A stretch of 64,000 nucleotides of DNA from contig JABTVC010000003.1 of NCBI GenBank assembly GCA_015075005.1, positions 1 to 64,000 on the forward strand, given 5' to 3'. Under the pieces are notes generated by a model. The model worked only from the letters and a program-made list of their open reading frames with translations, searched no databases and was not told the origin of the DNA. Origin of the DNA: Planctomycetia bacterium (lineage in GTDB: Bacteria; Planctomycetota; Brocadiia; Brocadiales; Brocadiaceae). Every line of letters starts with the position of its first letter. Within the stretch, counting starts at the first letter, position 1. A program made the position numbers and the translations under genes. This document shows positions 55,539 through 63,950 of this stretch, one piece after another.

Positions 55539-57215
55539 ATGATTAAAACGGGCTCACAAATTTTAGCAGATGCATTAATAAGAGAAGGTGTTGAATACGT
55601 CTTTGGCATTCCTGGTGGTGCCGTTTTGCCATTGTTTGATGTATTATTCGATTCTCCGGTAAAGTTTATCCTGACCAGACACGAGCAGGGCGCAGGTCAT
55701 GCAGCGGACGGGTATGCAAGGGCTACGGGCAAGGTGGGCGTTTGCCTTGCTACATCAGGCCCTGGCGCTACTAACCTGGTTACTGCAATTGCAACGGCCT
55801 ACATGGACTCTATACCGATGGTAGCAATAACCGGACAGGTCAAAACATTTCTCATTGGAAATGATGCCTTTCAGGAAGCGGATACTATTGGTATTACACG
55901 TCCTATAACAAAGCACAGCTATCTTGTGAAGCATGTTAAAGACCTTGCAAGGATTGTAAAAGAGGCATTTTATATTGCTAATACCGGACGGCGTGGTCCT
56001 GTGCTGATAGACCTGCCCGTGGATGTTGCTATGGACAGGTGTGAAGAAATAATACCAGCCGAAGTTGATCTGCCAGGATATAAGCCCAGATATGAGGGTA
56101 ATATCCGTCAAGTCAATGTTGCCGCTGAAGTTATTAATAGCGCTCAGCGGCCTGTTGTCTATGCAGGCGGAGGCGTTATTGCTTCCGAATGCTCAAGAGA
56201 ATTACTTGAGCTTGCAGAAAAGGGAAATCTTCCGGTAACTACAACACTCATGGGTCTCGGTGGCTTTCCTGAGAACCACCCTGCGTCATTGGGGATGTTG
56301 GGGATGCATGGTACTGCTTATGCAAATTTTGCAGTAACTGAATCTGATGTATTGCTGGCAATTGGATCAAGATTTGACGACCGTATTACCGGAAAGATCG
56401 ACGAATTTGCCCCCCGTGCAAAGATTATTCATATAGACATTGACCCGGCATCCATTAGCAAGAGTATCAAAGTTGATATCCCAATTGTGGGGGATGCAAA
56501 AAACATCTTACAAGCACTCATAAAACACATCCGTTTTGCTGAGAGAAAAGAATGGTTTGATAAAATTAATTCCTGGAAAGAAAAAAATCCATTATCGTAT
56601 AATAATACCGGAAACGTTATTAAACCTCAGTATGTAATTGAGCAAATTTGTGATATAGCAAAGGGAAATGCAATTATCACAACCGAGGTAGGACAAAATC
56701 AGATGTGGGCCGCCCAATTTTTTACCTATACAAAACCACGTACATTTCTATCTTCTGGTGGACTGGGCACGATGGGTTACGGTTTCCCTGCGGCAATTGG
56801 TGCACAGTTAGGGTGCCCGGATAAAATTGTTGTGGATATTGCCGGTGATGGCAGTATCCAGATGAACATCCAGGAACTGAGCACCGCCGTTCGTTTGAAT
56901 ATTCCAGTGAAAATAGCTATACTGAATAACGGTTATCTGGGTATGGTACGGCAGTGGCAGGAGCTATTTTACAGCAAACGGTATTCTAGTGTATTTTTGA
57001 ATGGCAACCCGGATTTCGTCAAGTTAGCAGAGGCATATGGTGCAAATGGCTTTTTAGTCGAGAAGAAGGAAGACGTACGACCAACGATAGAAAAGGCGTT
57101 TTCTCTGAAAGGTCCTGTTATTATGGATTTCAGAATTGACCCAAATGAAAACGTCTTTCCGATGGTGCCTGCCGGACAGGCGATTAACAGAATGATGATT
57201 GGAACAATGGCATAA
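55539..57215 (+). CDS. ilvB: acetolactate synthase large subunit
   Basis: It joins two pyruvates, or pyruvate and 2-oxobutyrate, in branched-chain amino acid synthesis. The 558-aa protein shows GIPGGAVLPLFDVL, RHEQGAGHAADGYARATGKV with the catalytic Glu, TSGPGATNLVTAI, FQEADTIGITRPITKHSYLV, and the TPP motif VDIAGDGSIQMNIQELSTAV with ILNNGYLGMVRQWQ. The small subunit ilvH is not adjacent. Confidence 0.95.
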   Translation: MIKTGSQILADALIREGVEYVFGIPGGAVLPLFDVLFDSPVKFILTRHEQGAGHAADGYARATGKVGVCLATSGPGATNLVTAIATAYMDSIPMVAITGQVKTFLIGNDAFQEADTIGITRPITKHSYLVKHVKDLARIVKEAFYIANTGRRGPVLIDLPVDVAMDRCEEIIPAEVDLPGYKPRYEGNIRQVNVAAEVINSAQRPVVYAGGGVIASECSRELLELAEKGNLPVTTTLMGLGGFPENHPASLGMLGMHGTAYANFAVTESDVLLAIGSRFDDRITGKIDEFAPRAKIIHIDIDPASISKSIKVDIPIVGDAKNILQALIKHIRFAERKEWFDKINSWKEKNPLSYNNTGNVIKPQYVIEQICDIAKGNAIITTEVGQNQMWAAQFFTYTKPRTFLSSGGLGTMGYGFPAAIGAQLGCPDKIVVDIAGDGSIQMNIQELSTAVRLNIPVKIAILNNGYLGMVRQWQELFYSKRYSSVFLNGNPDFVKLAEAYGANGFLVEKKEDVRPTIEKAFSLKGPVIMDFRIDPNENVFPMVPAGQAINRMMIGTMA

Positions 57216-57373
57216 CGGAACTAATTTCATGGTTTTTATGTTACAAACACCAGATGTCCTCTCTCAAGAAAAGGCACATCCATGGAATCACGAATGAGTT
57301 AACCCGGTGAGCAGATAAACGTATAACACGCAACCAAACACTCAATGCCCAAAGGTAAGGATGTAAGGAGTAA

Positions 57374-57928
57374 GTGATGACAGCGATAACTACCAGAAAA
57401 AGGGTGACATATGCTGACTATGTAATGATAGATGACAATAATCGTTACGAAATTTTGAATGGGGAGTTATGTGTGGTTCCGGCACCATCTACAGACCATC
57501 AGGGTGTGTCAAGGAATTTAGAGTTTCTCATCTGGAACTTTGTGAAAAGAAAGGGGCTTGGGAAAGTTTTTGATGCCCCAATTGATGTTGTTTTCGACGA
57601 TGATGAAGTATTTCAACCAGATATAGTTTTTATTAAAAGTGAAAATCAGGGCATAATACACAAGGCCGCAATCCACGGCATACCTGACCTTATTGCGGAA
57701 ATAGTATCCCCTTCGTCCGCTTTTTATGATACGGTCGAAAAGAAGGAAATATATAGAAAATATGGGGTAAAGGAATACTGGCTGATATTCCCGGAAGAAA
57801 GGGCTGTCGAGATTTTAACCTTAGAAAAAGATGAATACCTGGAATTTTGCAAAACCAAAAAGACAGGAATCGTGAAGTCCAAGGTACTGGAAGGGTTGGA
57901 AATAAATTCTCAGGAAGTTTTTGACTAA
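57374..57928 (+). CDS. Uma2 family (DUF820) putative nuclease
   Basis: The 184-aa protein has the PD-(D/E)XK-like order of Uma2: YEILNGELCVVPAPS, then FQPDIVFIKSEN, DLIAEIVSPSSAFYDTVEKK and YRKYGVKEYWLIFPE. Full length for the family. Function is uncertain; these genes are numerous in cyanobacteria and planctomycetes and spread by transfer. AAGGAGTAAGTG precedes the ATG. A truncated relative lies at 61357. Confidence 0.82.
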   Translation: MMTAITTRKRVTYADYVMIDDNNRYEILNGELCVVPAPSTDHQGVSRNLEFLIWNFVKRKGLGKVFDAPIDVVFDDDEVFQPDIVFIKSENQGIIHKAAIHGIPDLIAEIVSPSSAFYDTVEKKEIYRKYGVKEYWLIFPEERAVEILTLEKDEYLEFCKTKKTGIVKSKVLEGLEINSQEVFD

Positions 57929-57981
57929 AGTATCTTTTCCTATTGAAATTTTTTCAAGAGTAATTTTTTTGGGGAAATCAC

Positions 57982-58806
57982 ATGGAATTACTTTTAGGAT
58001 CGGCGATTACACTCGCTATATTAGGCATGGTCTTTGGGATAGGTCTGGCCATCGCTTCAGATAAATTTGCAGTTAAAGTTGACCCCTGCATTGATAATAT
58101 TAATGAAGTGCTCCCGGGGGCAAATTGTGGTGCATGCGGTCAGCCGGGCTGCAGTGGTTTTGCTCAGGCGGTAGTGGAGGGTAAGGCACCGGTAACTGGT
58201 TGCACGGTGGGTCAGTCTGCAGTGGCAGAGCTTGTAGCAAATATAATGGGTATCAAGTTTGAAAACAGGGAGCGGACGGTTGCCGTTGTAATGTGTCATG
58301 CGAGTGGAGTTAAAAACAAATTTATCTACAGTGGTGTGAAAGACTGTCGTGCAGCACATAGTGTTGGTGGCGGTTTTCTCGGCTGTGATTATGGATGCTT
58401 AGGCTTAGGCACTTGTGTGGAGGCATGTAAATTTGAAGCTATGTATATGGGAGAAGATGGCCTCCCGAAGGTAATTGAGGAACGGTGTACGGCATGCGGA
58501 AGGTGTGCGGCCGTATGTCCAAGAAAACTTATCAGTATCGTGCCGGTATCAAAGATGGTTCACGTACGTTGTAAATCTCTCGATAAGGGGGCTGTGGCAA
58601 AAAAGATATGCCAGGATTCTTGCATTGCCTGTAAACAGTGCGAGAAGATATGTCCCTACGATGCCATCCACGTGCAAAACAATCTTGCAGTAATTGATTA
58701 TAATAAGTGTACCTCCTGTGGGAAATGTGTAGAAGTTTGTCCCAATCATACCATAATCAATTTTGCCAGAGAACGGAGTCTTGCAAGGCATACCTTGACT
58801 GTATAA
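57982..58806 (+). CDS. rnfB: RnfB-type electron transport protein
   Basis: The 274-aa protein starts with one membrane helix (LLLGSAITLAILGMVFGIGL), then the Fe-S domain VLPGANCGACGQPGCSGFAQ (about 43-62). Two or three ferredoxin modules follow: CTACGRCAAVCPRK, CIACKQCEKICPYDA and CTSCGKCVEVCPNH. Such RnfB proteins pass electrons between ferredoxin and the Rnf membrane complex. None of the other rnf genes (C, D, G, E, A) is in the window, so it may serve another membrane partner. The rsmE gene begins right after its stop. Confidence 0.9.
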   Translation: MELLLGSAITLAILGMVFGIGLAIASDKFAVKVDPCIDNINEVLPGANCGACGQPGCSGFAQAVVEGKAPVTGCTVGQSAVAELVANIMGIKFENRERTVAVVMCHASGVKNKFIYSGVKDCRAAHSVGGGFLGCDYGCLGLGTCVEACKFEAMYMGEDGLPKVIEERCTACGRCAAVCPRKLISIVPVSKMVHVRCKSLDKGAVAKKICQDSCIACKQCEKICPYDAIHVQNNLAVIDYNKCTSCGKCVEVCPNHTIINFARERSLARHTLTV

Positions 58807-59562
58807 ATGCATCAGGATCGTTTTTATATACCATTTACCCCCGCAACTCATGAAATTTGGATTGAAGGTAAAGAAGCACATCACATATTACACGTCAAAC
58901 GGGCAAAACCGGGAAGCACAATTACCCTCTTTAATGGAAAAGGGTTGGAATGTCTTGCACTTGTTACTGAAATTGCGCATGATAAGGTAAAGGTGCTTAT
59001 TGAGCAATTCAAGGCTGTCGATAGAGAGCCGGATATAAGCATAGACCTCGCATTTTCCGTCCCCAAAGGGAAACTCGTCACTTTTTTAATTCAAAAATGT
59101 GCAGAGTTAGGCATAAAGGCGTTGATCCCCCTCTCCTGTCAACGAAGTGTTGTCGATATCCGCGATAAATCTGACGAAAAGATTGAACGATGGGACAAGA
59201 TCGCAATCGAGGCGTCTAAGCAGTGCAAACGAAACTTTATTAGCACGATAGAAAAGGTACTATCATTAGACGACATAATAAAAACTGTTTGTAACTATGA
59301 CCTTTCACTCATCGCATGCACAGAACTTCATGCAAGAACATTGAAAAGTGTGTTGTGTGAGCATCCATCAGTTAAAAAGATCCTTTGTCTCATAGGGCCA
59401 GAAGGTGGTTTTACTCCTGGCGAAATTGAAATGGCAGTGAAAGCAGGCTGTGTGCCCATCAGCATAGGTCGTTCGACATTGAGGATTGAGACTGCGGCTA
59501 TCGCAATTTCCTCTATGCTGCTCTATGCTTACTCTGATGAGAAAGATCACGCATCATTATGA
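58807..59562 (+). CDS. rsmE: 16S rRNA (uracil(1498)-N3)-methyltransferase
   Basis: The 251-aa SPOUT methyltransferase has an N-terminal PUA-like part (EAHHILHVKRAKPGSTITLF) and a C-terminal knotted domain with LIGPEGGFTPGEIE and SIGRSTLRIETAAIAISSML, the SAM-binding motifs. It methylates U1498 in the decoding region. It is joined to rnfB without a gap. Confidence 0.93.
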   Translation: MHQDRFYIPFTPATHEIWIEGKEAHHILHVKRAKPGSTITLFNGKGLECLALVTEIAHDKVKVLIEQFKAVDREPDISIDLAFSVPKGKLVTFLIQKCAELGIKALIPLSCQRSVVDIRDKSDEKIERWDKIAIEASKQCKRNFISTIEKVLSLDDIIKTVCNYDLSLIACTELHARTLKSVLCEHPSVKKILCLIGPEGGFTPGEIEMAVKAGCVPISIGRSTLRIETAAIAISSMLLYAYSDEKDHASL

Positions 59563-59949
59563 AGCAACTGAGACAAAGAAATGCTGACGCAGTTCCCGAC
59601 TATAAAATTAAGCAACATACATCATTAATTGTGCTCCATCTTTCTTTTGTTGGTATTCACCGCCAGCCTACTTCCCGCACTGACAATTTGTATACATTTT
59701 AACGAAATGCTATACTGGTTGTCTTTCGATGGTAAAGGCCAATATTCTAGCCAGAACGAGTGGAGCGTATAGCATGGGCGGTGCCGGGGGTTTCGGGGCG
59801 GATAACCCTCTCATAACAGTTTGAACCATTTAAACCGTTTGAACTGCTTAAGCCGTTTAATACCGGCCACAAGGGACTTCGTCGTGAGCTCAGTCGAACG
59901 ATCAGCGCTACAGTTTTTACTAAAAATATATTTGTTAAGAAATACACGC
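59563..59949. other. intergenic region with composite repeat upstream of pncB
   Basis: No gene is seen. The second half holds the 9-bp unit repeat with the 48-bp tail (59820-59912). Open frames through it merely translate the repeat (LN/RL patterns). Confidence 0.55.
59820..59912 (+). repeat. five 9-bp tandem units plus 48-bp tail
   Basis: Five 9-bp units (59820-59864) of the TTTRAACNG type are followed by a 48-bp tail (59865-59912) with 45 of 48 bases identical to the tail at 31231-31278. It ends with a T run, 38 bases before the pncB start. Confidence 0.8.
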
Positions 59950-61326
59950 ATGAATGAGCCTAAATCCCTCTTTCTGACCGATAACTCCCTTGGCATAGCC
60001 ACAGACCTTTATCAACTTACTATGGCGGCGGGTTATTTTGAACAGAAGATGCAGGATATTGCAACCTTTGAATTATCAATTCGTCATCTGCCAAAGAATC
60101 GTTCTTATCTCGTGACTGCAGGACTGGAACAGGCGCTGCACTATCTTACCCACATTACATTTTCACCGGAAGCTATTGAATTTCTCCGGCGATTGCCCAT
60201 CTTTAGCCAGGTAAGTCAGAAATTCTTTGAATATTTAAGGAATTTTGCCTTCAGTGGCCGCGTTTACGCTATGCCAGAAGGAACGATTGCCTTTGCCGAT
60301 GAACCGCTACTTCGGGTCACAGCACCTATTATTGAGACACAGATTGTAGAAACCTATCTTCTTTCAACAATTAACTTCCAGACCTCAATAGCAACAAAAG
60401 CGTCAAGAGTCGTCTATGCTGCTCTGGGACGCGAAGTAATTGATTTTGGAACACGCCGTGCGCATGGTCCCCAGGCGGGTGTCCTTGCTGCCAGGGCATG
60501 TTATATTGGCGGATGTAAGGGGACCTCCAATGTATTCTCGGCCTGTGAACTGGACATACCAGCAATGGGAACCATTGCCCATTCATGGATCATGGCATTT
60601 GAAAATGAACAAGACTCCTTCTGTAAATTTCACGAAATATTCCCCGATAATACGACCCTGCTCATCGATACCTATGATACCTTAGCTGGGGCAAGGCATG
60701 CCGCCATGATCGGCAAGAAGCTGAAGGGCATCCGTATTGATAGCGGAAATTTAAGTGAACTGAGCAGGAAAGTTCGAAAAATCTTAGATACCGAAGGATT
60801 ACATCATGTCAAGATCATTGCAAGCGGCGATTTGAATGAGAACCGTATCGATAATTTGCTAAGGAATGATGCACCCATTGACTCCTTTGGCGTGGGAACT
60901 GAGATGGTGACATCCAAAGATGCCCCGGCACTGGGAGGTGTCTATAAGCTAGTAGAGCAGGAGCATAACGGCAAATCAATACCACGAATGAAATTCAGCG
61001 AAGACAAACTTACCTATCCATGCAAGAAACAGGTATATCGGACCATTGATAAAGCAGGCAATTTTGTGGAAGATGTGATCGGGCTTGAAGGTGAAAATTT
61101 ACAGGGGATACCCCTATTAATACCTGTTATAAAAAACGGCGAGATGTGTTACGACCTGCCGACGATTCACGAGATCCAGCATACCACATCAAACAACCTT
61201 GCACACCTGCCAGAACCCTTCAAGCGTTTAACTGATGCCGAAACCTATCCGGTCACTAAAAGCCAGGGACTTGAGGCAAAGAGACACGAGGCAGAAAAGA
61301 TACTCAGGGACATCAATATACCGTAA
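59950..61326 (+). CDS. pncB: nicotinate phosphoribosyltransferase
   Basis: It makes nicotinate mononucleotide for NAD salvage. The ATG at 59950 (MNEPKSLFLTDNSLGIATDL) begins the 458-aa protein; the frame upstream only reads through a repeat. Motifs include DLYQLTMAAGYF, DFGTRRAHGPQAGVLAARA, GTIAHSWIMAF, LIDTYDTLAGARHA, GIRIDSGNL and SFGVGTEMVTSKDAPALGGVYKL. These match the long bacterial NAPRTase. Confidence 0.94.
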   Translation: MNEPKSLFLTDNSLGIATDLYQLTMAAGYFEQKMQDIATFELSIRHLPKNRSYLVTAGLEQALHYLTHITFSPEAIEFLRRLPIFSQVSQKFFEYLRNFAFSGRVYAMPEGTIAFADEPLLRVTAPIIETQIVETYLLSTINFQTSIATKASRVVYAALGREVIDFGTRRAHGPQAGVLAARACYIGGCKGTSNVFSACELDIPAMGTIAHSWIMAFENEQDSFCKFHEIFPDNTTLLIDTYDTLAGARHAAMIGKKLKGIRIDSGNLSELSRKVRKILDTEGLHHVKIIASGDLNENRIDNLLRNDAPIDSFGVGTEMVTSKDAPALGGVYKLVEQEHNGKSIPRMKFSEDKLTYPCKKQVYRTIDKAGNFVEDVIGLEGENLQGIPLLIPVIKNGEMCYDLPTIHEIQHTTSNNLAHLPEPFKRLTDAETYPVTKSQGLEAKRHEAEKILRDINIP

Positions 61327-61356
61327 AATTTGTTTGCTAAATCGGAGGTGACGGAC

Positions 61357-61640
61357 GTGAAAACAACAAAAACCTGGACAGAAAAAATGATTATGTCTAT
61401 ACCTAAAGACGGGCATAAGCACGAATTAATTAATGGAGAGTTTACCATGGTACCAGCAGGGTTTGAACATGAGTATGTTGGAGTAAAACTTATTGCTGCA
61501 CTGGAAAATTTCGTTTCCAGGAAAAACCTGGAGCAGTTTTTTGGTTCAAGTATGGGCTATTGGATGAAAAGCGTATAACCAAATTGAGAAAAAAAGATCG
61601 CTTTATTACTCCCATCTGGATGTGATGTACACAACAAATA
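61357..61640 (+). pseudogene. truncated and frameshifted Uma2 family protein
   Basis: The start is good: GGAGG, then GTG at 61357 (MKTTKTWTEKMIMSIPKDGH). HELINGEFTMVPAGFEHEYV and FVSRKNLEQFF are the N-terminal third of Uma2. After SSMGYWMKS the frame ends at 61578; another frame continues briefly (ITKLRKKDRFI). The nuclease core is absent. It marks the border between pncB and the integron array. Confidence 0.65.
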
Positions 61641-61719
61641 TTCCGTAATTTTCTTACGATCCACGTGTGCCTGATCTGCATTAGGCAAATTCATTAGTTG
61701 GGTTAAGTGAAAGTAATTT

Positions 61720-61778
61720 TACGTGGTATAATGCTTAAGCTGTGCGGCAGGCAATAGTCTGTCTGCATGAGTGATTTG
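61720..61778 (-). repeat. probable incomplete attC after the toxin-antitoxin cassette
   Basis: On the minus strand the antitoxin stop lies in GCATAAC (61778-61772), an R''-like box, followed by AAATCACTCATGC and a GC-rich imperfect hairpin (GCAGACAG and CTGCCGC). No matching GTTRRRY box follows within 100 bases. It may be the truncated end of the array. Confidence 0.4.
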
Positions 61779-62000
61779 TTATGCCCGTTCTCTGGATTCG
61801 CGTATTGCTTCTAATATTTCTTTCCGGGCAATCCTTTTGCCCAGGTCTGGCACATCAAAGGGAGAGCGACGAGAGGGTGTTTTCGGCACAATAGAAAACA
61901 TGTCACCTTTGCGGCGACGAATAACAACTTCCTCTTTCTTGGATTCTTCAAGAATGTCTGCTAATTTTTCTCGTGCCTGAGAGTAAGTATATATTTTCAT
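61779..62000 (-). CDS. Phd/YefM-like antitoxin
   Basis: The 73-aa protein MKIYTYSQAREKLADILEES followed by VVIRRRKGDMFSIVPKTP fits the Phd/YefM fold: a DNA-binding N-terminal half with a toxin-binding tail (about 55-73). The ATG directly follows the TGA of the PIN gene, and the pair sits in an integron array, where such modules are thought to stabilise cassettes. Confidence 0.75.
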   Translation of the reverse strand: MKIYTYSQAREKLADILEESKKEEVVIRRRKGDMFSIVPKTPSRRSPFDVPDLGKRIARKEILEAIRESRERA

Positions 62001-62384
62001 TCACTCCACCACCTTTATACTAAGGTTTCTTGCCACATCACACATACGGTCGTCAAGGCTAATAAGCGGTAATTTATTTTCAACACAAGACTGTAAATAG
62101 TAAGCATCATAGGCATATATACTGAATCGAAGAGCGATTTTGATTGCATCATGTATTTTTACCGGAACCAATTTGACTGCTATTCTCTGCGAGATGTCGT
62201 ACGCCTTGAGAACTTCCCGATCATTAAGGTTACCCTTTTTTCTGACTGCAATCAATGCATTTCCAATTTCGTATGGCAAAATTTCAGGAGAGACTATTTT
62301 CCTCCCGAGGGTTTTATTAATAATCCAGTCCCTGTCAGATTCGTCGAGAACGACAGTAAGAAATGCGCTTGTGATCTGCGACAT
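62001..62384 (-). CDS. VapC-like PIN-domain protein lacking the first Asp
   Basis: The 127-aa protein has IVSPEILPYEIGNALIAVRK (second acidic residue), IYAYDAYYLQSC and PLISLDDRMCDVARNL (later Asp residues), a typical VapC outline. At the N-terminus, where family members usually read VDAS before FLTVVLDE, it has QITSAFLTVVLDES, so the first catalytic Asp seems replaced. It may be inactive. The toxin gene precedes the antitoxin gene, reversed from the common order. It is carried by an integron cassette. Confidence 0.78.
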   Translation of the reverse strand: MSQITSAFLTVVLDESDRDWIINKTLGRKIVSPEILPYEIGNALIAVRKKGNLNDREVLKAYDISQRIAVKLVPVKIHDAIKIALRFSIYAYDAYYLQSCVENKLPLISLDDRMCDVARNLSIKVVE

Positions 62385-62405
62385 TGCATTATTTCCTCGC
62401 CCTAT

Positions 62406-62439
62406 TAGGTTGTTGGGTTTCGTTCCTCAACCCAACCTA
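62406..62439. repeat. short GTTGGGTT inverted repeat
   Basis: TAGGTTGTTGGGTT and AACCCAACCTA face each other around TCGTTCCTC. Repeats of this GGTTGGGTT..AACCCAAC type are common in many bacterial genomes (from memory). It lies just before the PIN gene start inside the cassette and contains GTTRRRY-like boxes, but is too short for an attC. Confidence 0.5.
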
Positions 62440-62507
62440 CAATACTAAACTGTTACCCATCGACCACTCCCAAGTTCGAATTAGAAGGTTTTGAGATTTG
62501 TATATAT

Positions 62508-62589
62508 TTACAACATCGCAATTAACGGGCGGGAAATAGCAGAGCGAAGCGGCGCTTTTTCCCGCCCGTGTTAAATTGCTTTGTTAGCG
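62508..62589 (-). repeat. attC integron recombination site
   Basis: Minus-strand reading: CGCTAAC (62589-62583), AAAGCAATT, a long stem with CACGGGCGGGAAA and TTTCCCGCCCG, AATTGC, then GTTGTAA (62514-62508). The outer boxes and the AATTGC L boxes have equal 3-base spacing on both sides. The length is 82 bp. The 3' end of the preceding gene runs into it. Confidence 0.8.
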
Positions 62590-63050
62590 CTCCAGTTATC
62601 ATTTTTTCTTGCTCGTCTTTTTTTTCTTTCGTACTGATTGAGCCAACCATGTACTGTTTGCCAAGGATCACCCTTACCGTGAAAGGTAAGGAAGTATGGC
62701 CTGTGCCTCGATAACCACCCGAAGAATATGAACATTGAAAGATCACTAGATTTGTCTTCTTCCCAGAGTTCCCATGCCCTTTGAATTTCAGCTTTTGCCT
62801 TTTTTACCAAGATTCGTTTCTTCGGTTTTTTCGAGTAGCAATCTTCCCATGCATTTAACGGATCATTCTCGGTGCCTTCATACATTCGTCCGGGACTAGG
62901 CATCGACACATAATTTATGCCCTCTGATGTTCTCTCAATAGCCGCGCAGGATGTACACCACTTTATCCCTTGGTCCATGATAGTTTTTACGCCGTTTACG
63001 TCTGCGCCATCGGTTCGGCCACATGATGCACAATATAACTTGGCGGTCAT
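62571..63050 (-). CDS. cassette-borne hypothetical protein with N-terminal zinc ribbon
   Basis: A 159-aa basic protein. The N-terminus has CASCGRTDGADVNGV and CTSCAAIER, four cysteines that should bind zinc. A tryptophan- and lysine-rich C-terminal part follows (AEIQRAWELWEEDKSSDLSM, RHRPYFLTFHGKGDPW). I do not recognise the family. It starts 9 bases after the upstream 87-aa gene, with GGAGG just before the ATG, and its stop lies inside an attC. The two genes thus form one cassette. Confidence 0.65.
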   Translation of the reverse strand: MTAKLYCASCGRTDGADVNGVKTIMDQGIKWCTSCAAIERTSEGINYVSMPSPGRMYEGTENDPLNAWEDCYSKKPKKRILVKKAKAEIQRAWELWEEDKSSDLSMFIFFGWLSRHRPYFLTFHGKGDPWQTVHGWLNQYERKKRRARKNDNWSANKAI

Positions 63051-63059
63051 ATTCCTCCT

Positions 63060-63323
63060 TTATGCACGTGACACAAAATGTGTTCGGCCAGTTTGAGCAC
63101 TAGCAATGATTAGATTGATCCGCATAATGTGCTGAATACAGAATACTATCGTGATAATCAATTCAGACACTGCCACTTGTGTCTCTTTGCACTTGTTATC
63201 ATGTCGTCTTATGCGGATCAGCATAAAATCCTCTTGTTCCATACGATCCAATGACAATAAGAAAGTAATGTTGCTGACGATTTCACCTGCTTTTTCATTG
63301 GATAGGTTTTTTGATAACTTCAT
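63060..63323 (-). CDS. cassette-borne small hypothetical protein
   Basis: An 87-aa protein starting MKLSKNLSNEKAGEIVSNIT. The middle is basic (LIRIRRHDNK) and one hydrophobic stretch (SELIITIVFCIQHIMRINLI) may be a membrane helix or a buried helix. No family is recognised. It begins 17 bases after the attC at 63340 and leads into the zinc-ribbon gene. Confidence 0.55.
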   Translation of the reverse strand: MKLSKNLSNEKAGEIVSNITFLLSLDRMEQEDFMLIRIRRHDNKCKETQVAVSELIITIVFCIQHIMRINLIIASAQTGRTHFVSRA

Positions 63324-63339
63324 TTTTTATTCGATTACC

Positions 63340-63408
63340 CCATAACGATTAAGCGGTGGGGCGCGAGCCACGAAGCGGTTAAACATCCCAACGAGCGCCT
63401 TGTTAGCA
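63340..63408 (-). repeat. attC-like integron site
   Basis: On the minus strand the site runs from TGCTAAC (63408-63402) through AAGGCGCTCGTTGGGA and a GC-rich centre (CGTGGC, GCGCCCCAC) to GTTATGG (63346-63340). TAACAAGGCGCT is a frequent attC opening. The L-box pairing is weaker than in the other sites. It lies 4 bases after the stop of the 157-aa gene. Confidence 0.7.
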
Positions 63409-63412
63409 ATCA

Positions 63413-63886
63413 TCAAACAATCCAGTCTGGCTTCGTTTGAATAGGCCCTGGATTATTTCTAGGCTTCACTGGGAATGGCTTTCCGCAACCAGGACAATTA
63501 TAGTCCCCAGACATTACCCGCTTATCTTGAAGAATATGAATTTCCTTTTTTTCGAGGCAACTCGGACATATAAAGTGGTTTGTTCCTTCTTTTGACTTAT
63601 ATACTACTGCACCCCCATGTGTTTCAACCAACTCATAATTTTCAAGTCGTTTTTTCCACTCATCGTTTTCATTTGCAATTTTCTTCAGCTTATTATTTTC
63701 TTCCTGTAGCCTGAATAGTTCTTCTCGCAATTGAAAAAGAGCATCTTGAGCTTCTCCAACTTTTTTTACGGCATCATTAATCTTCTCGATCGATTCAGTT
63801 TTGGTTTTGAGGTGTGCAAATCCAGTAAAGACCTCCTTTGCCATTTTTAGACCATTATATGCAGCTGTAAACGTTGTTACATCCAT
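63413..63886 (-). CDS. cassette-borne coiled-coil zinc-ribbon protein
   Basis: The 157-aa protein has an N-terminal helix (AYNGLKMAKEVFTGFAHL), a coiled coil from about 30 to 75 (KKVGEAQDALFQLREELFRL), and a C-terminal zinc ribbon with CPSCLEKKEIH and CPGCGKPFPVKPRN (about 112-145). The layout recalls small phage or cassette proteins; function is unknown. It is the first cassette after the attI-like palindrome at 63909-63949. Confidence 0.7.
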   Translation of the reverse strand: MDVTTFTAAYNGLKMAKEVFTGFAHLKTKTESIEKINDAVKKVGEAQDALFQLREELFRLQEENNKLKKIANENDEWKKRLENYELVETHGGAVVYKSKEGTNHFICPSCLEKKEIHILQDKRVMSGDYNCPGCGKPFPVKPRNNPGPIQTKPDWIV

Positions 63887-63908
63887 TTGCCATTACCTCG
63901 CGTTTGAC

Positions 63909-63950
63909 TGCCGACAATGATTATACAGCCTGTATAAAACGGCAAACACA
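63909..63950 (-). promoter_or_regulatory. second attI-like palindrome site
   Basis: TTATACAGCCTGTATAA (63921-63937) is a perfect 8-1-8 palindrome. With flanks (63914-63949) it matches 2450-2485 at 33 of 36 bases. It borders the first cassette of this array in the same way, and the boundary reads GTCGGCA on the minus strand. If the layout is parallel to the other end, an integrase 3' end should lie just beyond 64000. Confidence 0.6.

Noticed and set aside
59821..59949. N-terminal extension of the pncB frame
   Set aside because: It reads through the 9-bp repeat and its tail; family homology begins at the ATG at 59950.
62406..62439. GTTGGGTT/AACCCAAC repeat as an attC
   Set aside because: At 34 bp it is too short and lacks separate L and R boxes; it is a common dispersed repeat.
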